Source: DAIOGN01 sp036745245
Lineage (GTDB): Bacteria > Zixibacteria > MSB-5A5 > JAUVRN01
DNA length: 33,614 nucleotides
Assembly (NCBI GenBank): GCA_036745245.1
Contig: DAIOGN010000021.1
Span: forward strand, 1 to 33,614
Reading direction: 5' to 3'
Each line of letters opens with the position of its first letter. Positions within the stretch are counted from its first letter, which is position 1. The position numbers and the translations under genes were made by a program. This document shows, in pieces, positions 23,670-32,516 of this stretch. The notes under the pieces were generated by a model that ran no database searches, was not told the DNA's origin, and saw only the letters and a list, made by a program, of their open reading frames with translations.

Positions 23670-24245
23670 GTGAGCATCAAAAACGACCGCTGGATCACGG
23701 AGATGGCCCGCAGCCATCGCATGATCGAGCCGTTTGCTCTGGGCCGGGTGCGACCGGGTCGCATCTCGTACGGGGTTTCGTCCTACGGCTACGACATGCG
23801 TGTGGCAGACCGCTTCAAGATCTTTACCAACGTGGGCTCACAAGTGATTGACCCCAAAGCGTTTGACGAAAAGGCATTCGTTTCTGTTGAGGCCCGGAGC
23901 ATGCTCGTGCCGCCCAACTCCTTCGCCCTGGCCACCACCGTGGAGTACTTCAGGATCCCCCGCAGCATACTCACTTTGTGTGTGGGCAAATCCACTTACG
24001 CCCGCTGCGGTATAATAGTGAATGTCACACCGTTCGAACCGGAGTGGGAAGGTCACGCCACCCTGGAGATCTCCAATACTTCACCCCTGCCGGCCCGAAT
24101 CCATGCGGGGGAAGGCATCGCCCAGTTGATTTTTCTGGAGGCCGACGAGGTCTGCCAGAGATCCTACGCCGACAAGCGGGGAAAGTACCAGGCGCAGCGT
24201 GACATCACCCCTCCCAGACTAGACAAACGCAGGAGACAAAAGTGA
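23670..24245 (+). CDS. dcd: dCTP deaminase
   Basis: The 191-residue protein matches dCTP deaminases: SSYGYDMRV (37-45), CVGKSTYARCG (104-114, nucleotide-binding Ser and Arg), VNVTPFEPEWEGHATLE (117-133) with the catalytic Glu at 133, and GIAQLIFLEADEVC with the C-terminal YADKRGKYQ. It converts dCTP to dUTP, feeding thymidylate synthesis. The GTG at 23670 is used, since conserved sequence begins immediately (MSIKNDRWI) and the gap to pepA is only 81 bases. The stop overlaps the next GTG as GTGA, so the TolB-like gene is translationally coupled. Confidence 0.95.
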   Translation: MSIKNDRWITEMARSHRMIEPFALGRVRPGRISYGVSSYGYDMRVADRFKIFTNVGSQVIDPKAFDEKAFVSVEARSMLVPPNSFALATTVEYFRIPRSILTLCVGKSTYARCGIIVNVTPFEPEWEGHATLEISNTSPLPARIHAGEGIAQLIFLEADEVCQRSYADKRGKYQAQRDITPPRLDKRRRQK

Positions 24246-25249
24246 AGCGGGTACCAGGCATACTAAGTGTGGTTGCGGGGCTCTTGGTGGCGGCACTTGC
24301 CGCCGACACCCGGGCTCAGTTCAAGGAGGCCCCCGAAGGCGGATTTCCGCCGCCCTCGGGTCGCATCGCGTTCATGCGGGACCAGGATCTCTGGATCATG
24401 AAGGCGGATGGCTCGGAGGCGAAGCAGCTCGCCGCGTCGGGCCGTGCCGGCAACCGTCTCGCGTGGTCGCCCGACAATGCTGAGATCCTGTACTGTCAGG
24501 AAGGGTTCCAGCAGTATCAGCTGCCGTCCGGAGGCGGAGGACGGATCAAACTGTACGACATCTTCGCCATGCGTGTGGAATCGCCCGGCAGCTCGAAACA
24601 GGTCACCACCGATGCCATGAGCAGTTCGCCAACCTATTTTCCCGACGGCAACCGCATCGCCTTCTCGCGCAACCTCAACACGTTTGACCTCACCAAGGAG
24701 GTGCCCAACTACCAGGTGTACGTGGGCGGCACCTACGGCCAGCCCAAGCCGAAATCCCTGTATCAGGGCGACGCCACGTCTGCCCTGCAACTCATGGCAC
24801 CCGACGTGTCTCCCGACGGCGAGCAGATCGCCTGCGTCGTGACCACCGAGCAGGCCCTGGCCTCTCCCAAGCAGACGCTCGGCATCATTATCGTCCCCTC
24901 CGAAGGCTTTGGCGGCCCTGCGCAGGAGTGGTATACCGCCGCCGCCAAGATCCCCACCTCCTCGGCCCCGTCCTGGTCGCCCGACGGGCGCTATCTCGCC
25001 TATGTCGACGCCTCTTCCGATCCGCGGTCGCTGGGCTTGTATGAGGTGGCGCGAGGAACCAAGCGCGTGATTTACAAACCCCTGAAGGGATTCGACCTGT
25101 CCACGTCGCCGCCGTCCTGGTCGTCCGACGGAAACTGGCTGGTGTTCGCGAACTCGAAGGGAACCGTCCTCCTGGTGGATCGGAACGGTGCCAATCTGAA
25201 AGCGCTCACCAAGGGCGGCACCGACACGAATCCGGCGTTCTCGAACTAG
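24242..25249 (+). CDS. Exported TolB-like WD40/PD40 beta-propeller protein
   Basis: The 335-residue protein has a signal peptide (1 to about 25, ending TRAQ). It contains several PD40-type blades: RIAFMRDQDLWIMKADGSE, RLAWSPDNAEILY, SPTYFPDGNRIAFSR, APDVSPDGEQIACVV, APSWSPDGRYLAYVD and PPSWSSDGNWLVFAN. This is the propeller found in TolB and related periplasmic proteins. It lacks the N-terminal TolB domain, and no tolA, tolR or pal gene is near, so a Tol-Pal role is not supported. The GTG at 24242 has AGGAG (24231-24235) six bases upstream and overlaps the dcd stop by four bases. Its stop overlaps the cobO-like start by one base. Confidence 0.85.
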   Translation: MKRVPGILSVVAGLLVAALAADTRAQFKEAPEGGFPPPSGRIAFMRDQDLWIMKADGSEAKQLAASGRAGNRLAWSPDNAEILYCQEGFQQYQLPSGGGGRIKLYDIFAMRVESPGSSKQVTTDAMSSSPTYFPDGNRIAFSRNLNTFDLTKEVPNYQVYVGGTYGQPKPKSLYQGDATSALQLMAPDVSPDGEQIACVVTTEQALASPKQTLGIIIVPSEGFGGPAQEWYTAAAKIPTSSAPSWSPDGRYLAYVDASSDPRSLGLYEVARGTKRVIYKPLKGFDLSTSPPSWSSDGNWLVFANSKGTVLLVDRNGANLKALTKGGTDTNPAFSN

Positions 25250-25797
25250 TGGTGGACCCCCAGAAGAAGCCGCGGGGACTGTTGGCCGTCTACACCGGTG
25301 ACGGCAAGGGGAAGACCACGGCGGCCCTGGGGTTGTGCGTGCGCGCCGTGGGCTATGGCCATCGTGTGGCGATCATTCAGTTCATCAAAGGATCGTGGCA
25401 CTACGGCGAGAAGGACGGCATCAAACGGCTGGCTCCGGAAGTGAGTTTTGAAGCGCTGGGGAAGGGATTCGTGGGCATCGTCGACGATCAGCTGCCCCGC
25501 GAGGAGCACGAGAAAGCGGCGCGGGAGACCCTTGCCGAAGCGCGTCGTGTACTGGAAGCCGGAGCGCACGAGATAGTGATTCTAGACGAGGTCAACGTGG
25601 CTCTCGACCTGGGGCTGTTGCGCACCGCCGACGTGCTGGAGGCCCTCCGGGCCCGGCCCGCCGCCATGCACGTGGTCTGCACGGGGAGGGGCGCCCCCGC
25701 CGAATTGGTGGAGGCCGCCGACCTGGTCACCGAGATGCGGGAAGTGAAACATCCTTACCGTCAGGGGCTTCTCGCGCAGAGAGGGTTCGACTTCTGA
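25249..25797 (+). CDS. cobO: Cob(I)alamin/cob(I)yrinic acid a,c-diamide adenosyltransferase (CobO/BtuR type)
   Basis: The 182-residue protein has the P-loop GDGKGKTT (17-24) and the family pattern: VAIIQFIKGSWHYGEKD, FEALGKGFVGIVDD, HEIVILDEVNVALDLGLL, VVCTGRGAPAELVEAADLVTE and EMREVKHPY. CobO enzymes attach the 5'-deoxyadenosyl group to cobalt during cobamide synthesis or salvage. There are two adjacent possible starts, GTG at 25249 (overlapping the previous stop by one base) and GTG at 25252. No other cobalamin gene is visible, so it may serve salvage of imported cobamide. Its coupling to dcd and the propeller gene is unexpected in terms of function. Confidence 0.93.
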   Translation: MVDPQKKPRGLLAVYTGDGKGKTTAALGLCVRAVGYGHRVAIIQFIKGSWHYGEKDGIKRLAPEVSFEALGKGFVGIVDDQLPREEHEKAARETLAEARRVLEAGAHEIVILDEVNVALDLGLLRTADVLEALRARPAAMHVVCTGRGAPAELVEAADLVTEMREVKHPYRQGLLAQRGFDF

Positions 25798-25824
25798 ATG
25801 AAGTTCTGCGAAGTTGGCAGGCAT

Positions 25825-25856
25825 AAAGGAGAGAGCGGCGGACGCCGCCTTGAGTC
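25825..25856 (+). promoter_or_regulatory. Distant Shine-Dalgarno sequence with hairpin before trxB
   Basis: AAAGGAG (25825-25831) is followed by the inverted repeat GCGGCG/CGCCGC (25835-25840, 25843-25848) and then the ATG at 25857. An in-frame TGA (25851-25853) excludes any earlier start. The 25-base gap is too long for normal initiation unless the hairpin folds and shortens it. Confidence 0.5.
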
Positions 25857-26798
25857 ATGAACACGGAGTATGATCTCATCATCATAGGCGGCGGCCCCGG
25901 GGGCCTCACCGCCGGACTGTACGGCGCGCGGGCCAATCTCAGGACGCTGGTCCTGGAGCGCTATCTCCCCGGCGGGCAACTGGCGAACACGGAGCTGGTG
26001 GAGGACTATCCCGGATTCGAGTCGATTCTCGGTCCGGATCTGGCGGCGAAGATGGAGGCGCACGCACGCCACTTCGGCATGGAGCTGCAGATGTCCGAAG
26101 TCACCGAAATCCGCCTCGAAGGCGACGACAAGGTCGTCGTGACCGACGAACACACCTACCGCGCGAAGGCCCTCATCATCGCCACCGGGGGCAGCCCGGT
26201 GCTTCTGGGCGTGCCGGGGGAAAAAGAGTTCGCAGGGAAGGGGGTCTCGTACTGCGCGATCTGTGACGGTGCGTTCTTCCGGAACCAGGTGATTGCCGTG
26301 GTGGGGGGCGGTGACGCAGCGGTGGAAGAGGCCTGCTTTCTCACCAAGTACGGCAGCCGGGTGATCGTGATCCATCGCCGCGACAAATTCCGCGCCCAGA
26401 AGATCATTCAGAAGCGCGCGTTCGAGAATCCGAAGCTCGAGGTCGTCTGGGACTCCGTAGTCACCTCGATCTCGGGTGGCGAAAAGGTGGAGAAGGTGCA
26501 CCTGGAGAACGTGAAGACCGGCGCACGCTCCACGCTGGACGTGGGCGCGGTCTTCGTATTCATCGGCTTCCATCCGAACAATCGACTCCTGCCTGCAGGC
26601 GTAGAGATGGACGAGAACGGATACATCATCACCGATGCGCGCATGCAGACGTCGATCCCGGGCATCTTCGCCGTGGGCGACGTGAGGCAGCAGCTGGCGC
26701 GCCAGGTGACCAACGCCGTGGGCGACGGCACCACGGCCGCCATCGCCGCCGACAAATACATCGAGAGCCTGCACGACCGCCTGGTAAAGACGAACTGA
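25857..26798 (+). CDS. trxB: Thioredoxin reductase
   Basis: The 313-residue flavoprotein shows, in order: FAD-binding GGGPGGLTAG (11-20), PGGQLANTELVEDYPGFE, the ATGG turn, redox-active CAIC (133-136), NADPH-binding VVGGGDAAVEEA (148-159) with HRRDKFRA (173-180), and the C-terminal FAD motif TSIPGIFAVGDVR. The Arg pair in HRRDKFRA favours NADPH. It reduces thioredoxin through the Cys pair. The length matches the low-molecular-weight bacterial type. It lies 59 bases after the cobO-like gene. A GC-rich hairpin lies just after the stop (26806-26823), without a U-tract. Confidence 0.96.
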   Translation: MNTEYDLIIIGGGPGGLTAGLYGARANLRTLVLERYLPGGQLANTELVEDYPGFESILGPDLAAKMEAHARHFGMELQMSEVTEIRLEGDDKVVVTDEHTYRAKALIIATGGSPVLLGVPGEKEFAGKGVSYCAICDGAFFRNQVIAVVGGGDAAVEEACFLTKYGSRVIVIHRRDKFRAQKIIQKRAFENPKLEVVWDSVVTSISGGEKVEKVHLENVKTGARSTLDVGAVFVFIGFHPNNRLLPAGVEMDENGYIITDARMQTSIPGIFAVGDVRQQLARQVTNAVGDGTTAAIAADKYIESLHDRLVKTN

Positions 26799-26845
26799 CG
26801 CGTCCGGGCCCGGCCGCGGGCCCACAGCTCCGGATGGGCGCACCC

Positions 26846-26873
26846 TTGCGTAGCCGACCGCGGGGTCTATATT
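26846..26873 (+). promoter_or_regulatory. Promoter for leuS
   Basis: TTGCGT (26846-26851), a 16-base spacer and TATATT (26868-26873). It lies 25 bases before the ATG at 26899, which has GGAG at about 26886-26889. Spacing and -10 match the promoters at 6184 and 16706. Confidence 0.65.
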
Positions 26874-26898
26874 GGCGCGAACCTCGGAGCTTCACTGA

Positions 26899-29384
26899 AT
26901 GAGCGCCCACTATCCCTTCAAGGACGTCGAATCGCGCTGGCAGAAAACCTGGGACGACACCGGGCTGCACAGCACACCCGCGCACGGGAAGGATCCCTAC
27001 TATGTGCTCGTGATGTTCGCCTACCCCTCCGGCGACATCCACATGGGACACTTCCGTAACTACATCGTGGGTGACGCCGTGGCGCGTAAGAAGATGATGG
27101 AGGGCCGCTCGGTGCTGCACCCGTTCGGCTGGGACGCCTTCGGACTGCCGGCCGAAAACGCCGCCATCAAGCGCGGCATCCCGCCGCAGGAGTGGACCGA
27201 ATCGAACATTGCGGTCTCCCGGGACACACTCAAGAAGGTGGGCATCGCGTATGACTGGGAGCGTGAGGTGGCCACCTGCCGCCCCGATTACTACCGCTGG
27301 AATCAGTGGATCTTCCTGAGAATGTTCGAATCGGGGNNNNNNNNNNGCTGGCCTACCGCCGCAAGTCGGAAGTGAACTGGTGCCCGAGCTGCCAGACCGT
27401 GCTGGCCAACGAGCAGGTGGTGGACGGCCTCTGCGACCGCTGCGGCAGCAAGGTGGAGAAGAGGGCCCTGGAGCAGTGGTTTCTCAAGATCACCGCCTAC
27501 GCCCAGCGGTTGCTCGACGATCTCGACACACTCTCCGGCTGGCCCGAGAACGTGAAGACGATGCAGCGAAACTGGATCGGACGCTCGGAGGGACTGGAAG
27601 CCGACTTCCGGCTCGAGCACAACGGCGTTCCGCTGCGCATTTACACCACTCGTCCTGACACGATCTACGGTGTCACGTTCATGGTGCTCGCGCCCGAGAG
27701 CGAATTCGTGCTGGCGCTCGACCTCGAGGCCGACCGAAAGCGGGACGTGGCCGACTACCTCGAGCGCGCCCGGCAGAAGGGGGATCTCGAGCGATCTGCG
27801 GCGGGCGAGAAAGACGGCGTGTTCACCGGACGGTACGCCACCAATCCCTTTTCGGGAGAGCGCATCCCCGTGTGGGTGGCCGACTACGTGCTCGCCGGCT
27901 ACGGTACCGGGGCCATCATGGCCGTCCCGGCACACGATGAACGCGATTTCGCGTTCGCCCGGAAATATGGCCTGCCGGTGAAACCCGTGTTGAAGCTCCC
28001 CGGAGAGCCGGCGCCCGAAGGCGACCTGGAGTCGCACTACACCGCCAACGACGCGGAGATGATTCACTCGGGACCCTTCAACGGAAAGAGGGGTCGGGAG
28101 GCCTTCGAGGCCACCTGCCGTCACGCGGAGGAGCAGGGCTTCGGTCACCGCACCATCCACTTCAAATTGCGGGACTGGGGTGTCTCGCGTCAGAGGTACT
28201 GGGGAACGCCATTTCCGATCATCCATTGCCCGAAATGTGGTCTGGTGCCGGTGCCGGAGACCGACCTGCCCGTTCGGTTGCCCGAGGGCGACATCGACTA
28301 TTTGCCCAAGGGCCGCTCCCCCCTGGAAGATGTGGCGGAGTTCATCAACGTGGACTGCCCGCGCTGCCAGGGAGCGGCACGCCGGGATCCGGACACAATG
28401 GACACGTTCGTGGACTCGTCGTGGTACTTTCTGCGTTACCTCAGCCCTCATGACGAAACCCAGGCCTTCGCTGCCGATGCGGCAGAGCACTGGCTTCCCG
28501 TCGACAAGTACATTGGCGGCATCACCCACGCCACCGGACATCTGCTGTATTTCCGCTTCATCACCAAAGTTCTGTTCGACAAAGGCCTGCTCCGGGTCAA
28601 TGAACCGTCCGTTGAGCTGTTCAATCACGGCATGGTGCTCGACGGGGAAGGCCAGGTGATGTCGAAGAGTGTGGGCAACGTAGTCTCCCCCACGGAATTC
28701 ATGGATCGGGAAGGCGTGGACGTGGCGCGATTGACCATGTACTTCGCCGCCCCGGCCGAGAAAGAGCTCCTCTGGAGCGACTCGGGGGCCGTGGGTGCGG
28801 CGCGTTTTCTCGACCGGATGTGGAGGTTGTCGCAGGAGTGCGAAGGGAGTCCGATCTCGCCCCACTTCAACCCGGACGATCTCGAGGAATCGGAGCAGGT
28901 CGTCTATCGCCGCCTCCATCAGACGATCCGCAAGGTGGGCGTCGATTACGACGCCATGCAGTTCAATACGGGCCTGGCCGCTCTCATGGAGCTCCTGAAT
29001 GAGGCCACTTCGGCCCCATTAAAGCAACACTTTAAGCGGCTCGTGGTGGCCACGATGGCCCAGCTACTCGCGCCTTTGGCCCCCCACTTCGCCGAGGAAA
29101 TCTGGAAACGGCAGGGGGGGACCGAGTCCATATTCAAGTCCACCTGGCCGGTCGCGGATCCCAGGGCTCTGATCGAGTCCACGGTGATCCTGGCCGTTCA
29201 GGTGAACGGCAAACTTCGCGGGCAGATCGTAGTGCCGGCCTCTTTCTCGGAAGCCGAGTCGGTGGCCATGGCCCTCGAGGATGTCAAAGTGTCCCGCTCG
29301 GTGGCCGGCGCGCCCATCGTGAAGACCATCTTCGTTCCGGGCCGCCTCATCAACCTGGTCGTGCGTTCCGCCGTCCAGGACTGA
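26899..29384 (+). CDS. leuS: Leucyl-tRNA synthetase, interrupted by an assembly gap
   Basis: This class I synthetase has HMGH (48-51), the editing domain (YTTRPDTIYGVTF, GTGAIMAVPAHDERDFAF), a Cys4 zinc-like module directly after the gap (CPSC ... CDRC) and a KMSKS-equivalent reading VMSKS (in GQVMSKSVGNVVSP). The C-terminal VNGKLRGQIVVP domain is complete. Excluding the gap it is about 825 residues, normal for bacterial LeuRS. The frame before the gap (codons from 26899) and after it do not match across ten N, so the N run is a placeholder. Family sequences read FE-x-GLAYRR here, and the two sides (FESG, then LAYRR) join perfectly if nothing or very little is missing. I therefore treat this as one intact gene. 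Confidence 0.95.
27337..27346. other. Assembly gap (ten N) within leuS
   Basis: A run of exactly ten N. Frame arithmetic requires missing length equal to 2 modulo 3, or an overlap of one base, so ten is not the true length. Confidence 0.98.
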
Positions 29385-29505
29385 TTCCAAAGCGCCTTTC
29401 CACGCCCCCATTTCAGCTAGACCGTGAGCCGGAGCAGCCCGGGGGATCCCGTGCGGTTCGGAATGTCCAGCCATCCCTGACCCTATGGAATCAGGTGCCT
29501 CTCGA

Positions 29506-29533
29506 TTGACAAACGTCTGATAATAGATATTAC
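29506..29533 (+). promoter_or_regulatory. Promoter for the PilX-like gene
   Basis: Consensus TTGACA (29506-29511), a 16-base spacer and TATTAC (29528-29533), within an AT-rich patch that stands out from the surrounding GC-rich DNA. The predicted start is near 29540. Confidence 0.65.
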
Positions 29534-29576
29534 GTCAAGTCGCTATTCTGACAAAGGCCAGTCTCAGTTACAGGCA

Positions 29577-31193
29577 TTGTCATTCGCCTCCACGACCTGC
29601 AGCCTCAAGCCGATACCTCCGATAGAGGATTCAATCAGCTTGCTTGCACGCATAGGTCACAAGCTCCGCTCCCGGCGAGGCGCGGCACTCATCATCGTAC
29701 TGTCGGTGCTTCTGGCACTGTCGCTTCTTGCCCTGGCCTCCGTGGGCACGACGCACACGGAGCTGAGCATCACGGGAAGCTCCACCCGGCGTACCCAGTC
29801 GCTTCTGGCGGCCGAGGCCGGGATGGCGAGGGCCGATTTCGTCCTGGTGTCGAGTCCCGGTATCACGGCCGCCGCACCGCTGCTCTCCGCCATCAACTCC
29901 GACACGATGCTCCCGAACGCCAGTTTTCAGGTGGCCATGGACTCGACCTTGCCCCGGCGCAAGGTGATCAGCCTGGGGCGGGCCGGCGACGGCCTGGCCG
30001 GCGTGCAGGCGTTGTACGAGTACGGAATCAACAGAAGGAACCCCTGGAACAACGCCGTCTTCATCGGGGCCGGCGACAATGGCCGACCGATCCTGGGAGA
30101 GCTGGTGGTGCACGGACCGGTGCATCTTGTGGGCGCGGGCGAGACCTTCGAGGACGACAACAGCAACGGCGTATGGGACTCGGGTGAAGCATTTGCAGAT
30201 TTCAACCACGACGGTTCGTACGACCCGCCCGTATCGCCCGACAGCGTGGCCTGGAGCCTCTCGGGCACCTCGGCCGTGCTGAGTCACATGGCCGGCATGC
30301 CTGGAAAAATCGCGCCTCAGATGCCCGCTCCGGAGTACGTGACGTTCGGGAGCGAAGCCCTGCGCACCCTGCACTCCGAACTGCGGGTGGCACATGGTCA
30401 GGTGCAACTGGAGGCCGGGCCACAGGCCGGTGAGGCCAACTCCACGGGCGGTTCGCCGGCGTATAAGGAAACCCTCGATGGTGTGTATGTGGAGGACGGA
30501 TTCACAGGCGGGTCGCCCTCCGGAAGTGTCCACTCAGACAACGGGTGGGCCAACGGCTACGATCTTGGCTCGGCTCCCGAAGTGCCCAGCCTCGATGCGC
30601 CTTACACCGACAGCTATGGCGTGGAACACGACTCGTATATGGAGTACCTGCGCTCCAGGTCGCTCGTGCTGACGGGAGATCTCGAGTTGAGATCCGGGGT
30701 GTCGATGCCCCTGCAGTCCTCCGGCTTCGGCTCGATTTCCATGAACTCAAGCGGACAGATCCTGGGATCCGGGATCATCTACGTCGAGGGCGACATTCGC
30801 CTGCTCGACTTTGGCGATCTCGAGTATGACGGCACGTTTACCCTCGTGAGCGAAGGCGACGTGGTGATCGACGAGGACCTGATTCCAAAGGACGCCTTCG
30901 TGACCAACGACGTGATCGGGATCCTGAGCCACGGCGAGATCCGTCTGGGCGGTACCTCTGATCAGCCGGAAGTGGCGGCCGCGCTGTACGCACAGGAACG
31001 CATTCACGTGCTGAACGCCAGTACGTTCATCGCAGGCGCCACCGTCTCGAATCAGTTCCGGGCGGATCAACCCACCCACGTGTACTTCGTTCCGGGACTG
31101 GCGGAGAACCTGCCGCCCGGACTGCCCACGCCCGGGGGCCTCCCGGGCCGCGTGTGGCGTCAAGTGCCTCGCAGCTGGGTCGAACTCGAGTAG
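29577..31193 (+). CDS. PilX-like prepilin-type envelope protein with EF-hand-like calcium loop
   Basis: The 538-residue protein has an N-terminal signature (RRGAALIIVLSVLLALSLLA, about 33-52) followed by TELSITGSSTRRTQ and LLAAEAGMARA, the arrangement of PilX N-terminal minor pilins. Prepilin peptidase would cut after Gly 35, leaving the hydrophobic helix. Residues 193-204 (DDNSNGVWDSGE) have ligand spacing of an EF-hand loop, with a second partial loop at 208-216 (DFNHDGSYD). The large remainder is beta-rich and unrecognised, ending with PTHVYFVPGLAENLPPG. The start is uncertain: TTG at 29577, or TTG at 29640 with GAGG about 11 bases upstream, which would give a shorter leader. No other pilus gene lies in the window, though two small envelope genes follow. 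Confidence 0.7.
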   Translation: MSFASTTCSLKPIPPIEDSISLLARIGHKLRSRRGAALIIVLSVLLALSLLALASVGTTHTELSITGSSTRRTQSLLAAEAGMARADFVLVSSPGITAAAPLLSAINSDTMLPNASFQVAMDSTLPRRKVISLGRAGDGLAGVQALYEYGINRRNPWNNAVFIGAGDNGRPILGELVVHGPVHLVGAGETFEDDNSNGVWDSGEAFADFNHDGSYDPPVSPDSVAWSLSGTSAVLSHMAGMPGKIAPQMPAPEYVTFGSEALRTLHSELRVAHGQVQLEAGPQAGEANSTGGSPAYKETLDGVYVEDGFTGGSPSGSVHSDNGWANGYDLGSAPEVPSLDAPYTDSYGVEHDSYMEYLRSRSLVLTGDLELRSGVSMPLQSSGFGSISMNSSGQILGSGIIYVEGDIRLLDFGDLEYDGTFTLVSEGDVVIDEDLIPKDAFVTNDVIGILSHGEIRLGGTSDQPEVAAALYAQERIHVLNASTFIAGATVSNQFRADQPTHVYFVPGLAENLPPGLPTPGGLPGRVWRQVPRSWVELE

Positions 31194-31420
31194 TCGCTTC
31201 GGGGCCGACCTCGGTCGGCGAGCCCTCTCCCAGGGGATCGCATCGCGGCAAAATTAGCGGCTTCAGTCGAAAGTTTATGGACCCTTCCCCACAGTCGGCC
31301 GCGCTCGCCCCGGACCCTTCACCACTAAACCACCACAGGACCGACACTTACCTGCGCTCGCCAGCTCGCGCAAAACGGCAAGGGGCTTGCCGTGAGCTTT
31401 CCCAGCCAGGACCATTCGCA

Positions 31421-31951
31421 ATGAACCAGATGGGCCCTTCATCGCACTCGAACTCCCGCCCCTGGGGCTACGCCGCCCTGACCCTGATTACCATTGGTGT
31501 GGTGGCGGCCCTGGCCCATCAATCGGAGGACCAGCGCCTCAGGCAGGTGGAACAGGATGCGGTCGCCCGGCTCAAGGCCGACCTCGACCGCGCGCTGGAC
31601 TTCGCGTTCGCCCTTCAGCACGCCTCCATCCGGACACCGGTACTGTCCTCCGGCGGAGACACCATCACCTTCGCTCTTCCAGCTCCCTTTGGCCAAGTGG
31701 AGGAACTCCTGCTCTTCGTTGACAGTAACCGGGGCGGACTCTGCCTCGTTCACGCGAACCGCCCCCCGGAGCTGGTGGCCATCACGGTGGATGCCTTCAA
31801 GGCGACGCTCGATCGTCGCAGTGACGGACAGCCCGTGCTCTGCATGGAACTGTCTGCGAGTCAGTCGAAACCTGGCGAACCACCGCTTCGACAGCATCTG
31901 TATCGATCGATCGTCGTCGGGGATCGCCCGGCCACGGGAGTCCACGGATGA
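31421..31951 (+). CDS. Small membrane-anchored protein of unknown function
   Basis: The 176-residue protein starts at the ATG at 31421 with CAGGA about nine bases upstream. One N-terminal membrane segment (YAALTLITIGVVAALAH, about 15-31) is followed by a charged helical region (DQRLRQVEQDAVARLKADLD) and a beta-rich domain. The size and plan recall pseudopilin-like proteins, but there is no clear prepilin cleavage site. The gene ends in an ATGA overlap with the next gene, so the two are translationally coupled. It lies 227 bases after the PilX-like gene in the same direction. A short GC inverted repeat (31204-31219) lies in that gap, without a U-tract. Confidence 0.6.
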   Translation: MNQMGPSSHSNSRPWGYAALTLITIGVVAALAHQSEDQRLRQVEQDAVARLKADLDRALDFAFALQHASIRTPVLSSGGDTITFALPAPFGQVEELLLFVDSNRGGLCLVHANRPPELVAITVDAFKATLDRRSDGQPVLCMELSASQSKPGEPPLRQHLYRSIVVGDRPATGVHG

Positions 31952-32478
31952 AGCAGACCTCCTGGGTGCGCCGCGACGTCGTTCTGGTGCTGATTGCACT
32001 GGCCCTGGGGTTGCCCCGGTTGTCGGCCGCGTGGTCCGGCGCCGTGCAAGCTGAAGTGCCTTCTGAGAAATCCCAGGCTGCGGTCGGATACGCAAAGCAT
32101 CGGCTCTGGTCGGAGTTTCTTCGCCAACGCTCGGTCGGGTTGGAAACGGCCGCCCTGCCTGCACCCACTCTTGCGGAGTACCGGCAGTTTCTTGCAGGGC
32201 TCGGGCTGAAGCGTCGGGGAGACGCCGCTTCGCTCGTCGTGCTTCCCGTGGTGAGCGAATCCAGGCTCGGGCGTCTGATCGAAGTGCGCCTGTCGCAGGC
32301 ACACCCGCCACTGGTTCTCAAACTCTATGTTCCCGGAGGAACGATCACACCCCTGCCGGTGGGAACGCTTGAGATCCGCGTGGACCCCGAAGGTGTGGTG
32401 TCCTGTCTGGCGGCCACTGAAAGCGAGCCGAAGCTCTTCAGCTACTGGCCCGTGCGTCCCCTGCCGCTTCTTCCCTGA
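31948..32478 (+). CDS. Small exported protein of unknown function
   Basis: The 176-residue protein has a probable signal peptide (VVLVLIALALGLPRLSAAW, about 11-29). The remainder has no recognised motif; it holds a beta-rich segment (SLVVLPVVSESRLGRLIEVRL) and ends in a Pro-rich tail (PVRPLPLLP). The ATG overlaps the preceding stop as ATGA, so it is likely a partner of the 31421 gene product, possibly as an accessory of the PilX-like protein. The start is well placed and the frame clean; function is not known. Confidence 0.6.
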   Translation: MKQTSWVRRDVVLVLIALALGLPRLSAAWSGAVQAEVPSEKSQAAVGYAKHRLWSEFLRQRSVGLETAALPAPTLAEYRQFLAGLGLKRRGDAASLVVLPVVSESRLGRLIEVRLSQAHPPLVLKLYVPGGTITPLPVGTLEIRVDPEGVVSCLAATESEPKLFSYWPVRPLPLLP

Positions 32479-32516
32479 CGAATCGAAGTCGCGGTCGAAC
32501 GTCTCGCAGGAGAAGT

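Noticed and set aside
26806..26823. GC hairpin after trxB as an intrinsic terminator
   Set aside because: A seven-base-pair stem is present, but no U-tract follows on either strand.
27290..27380. leuS as a frameshifted pseudogene
   Set aside because: The frame change lies exactly at the ten-N run; both sides are intact and highly conserved, so an assembly artefact explains it.
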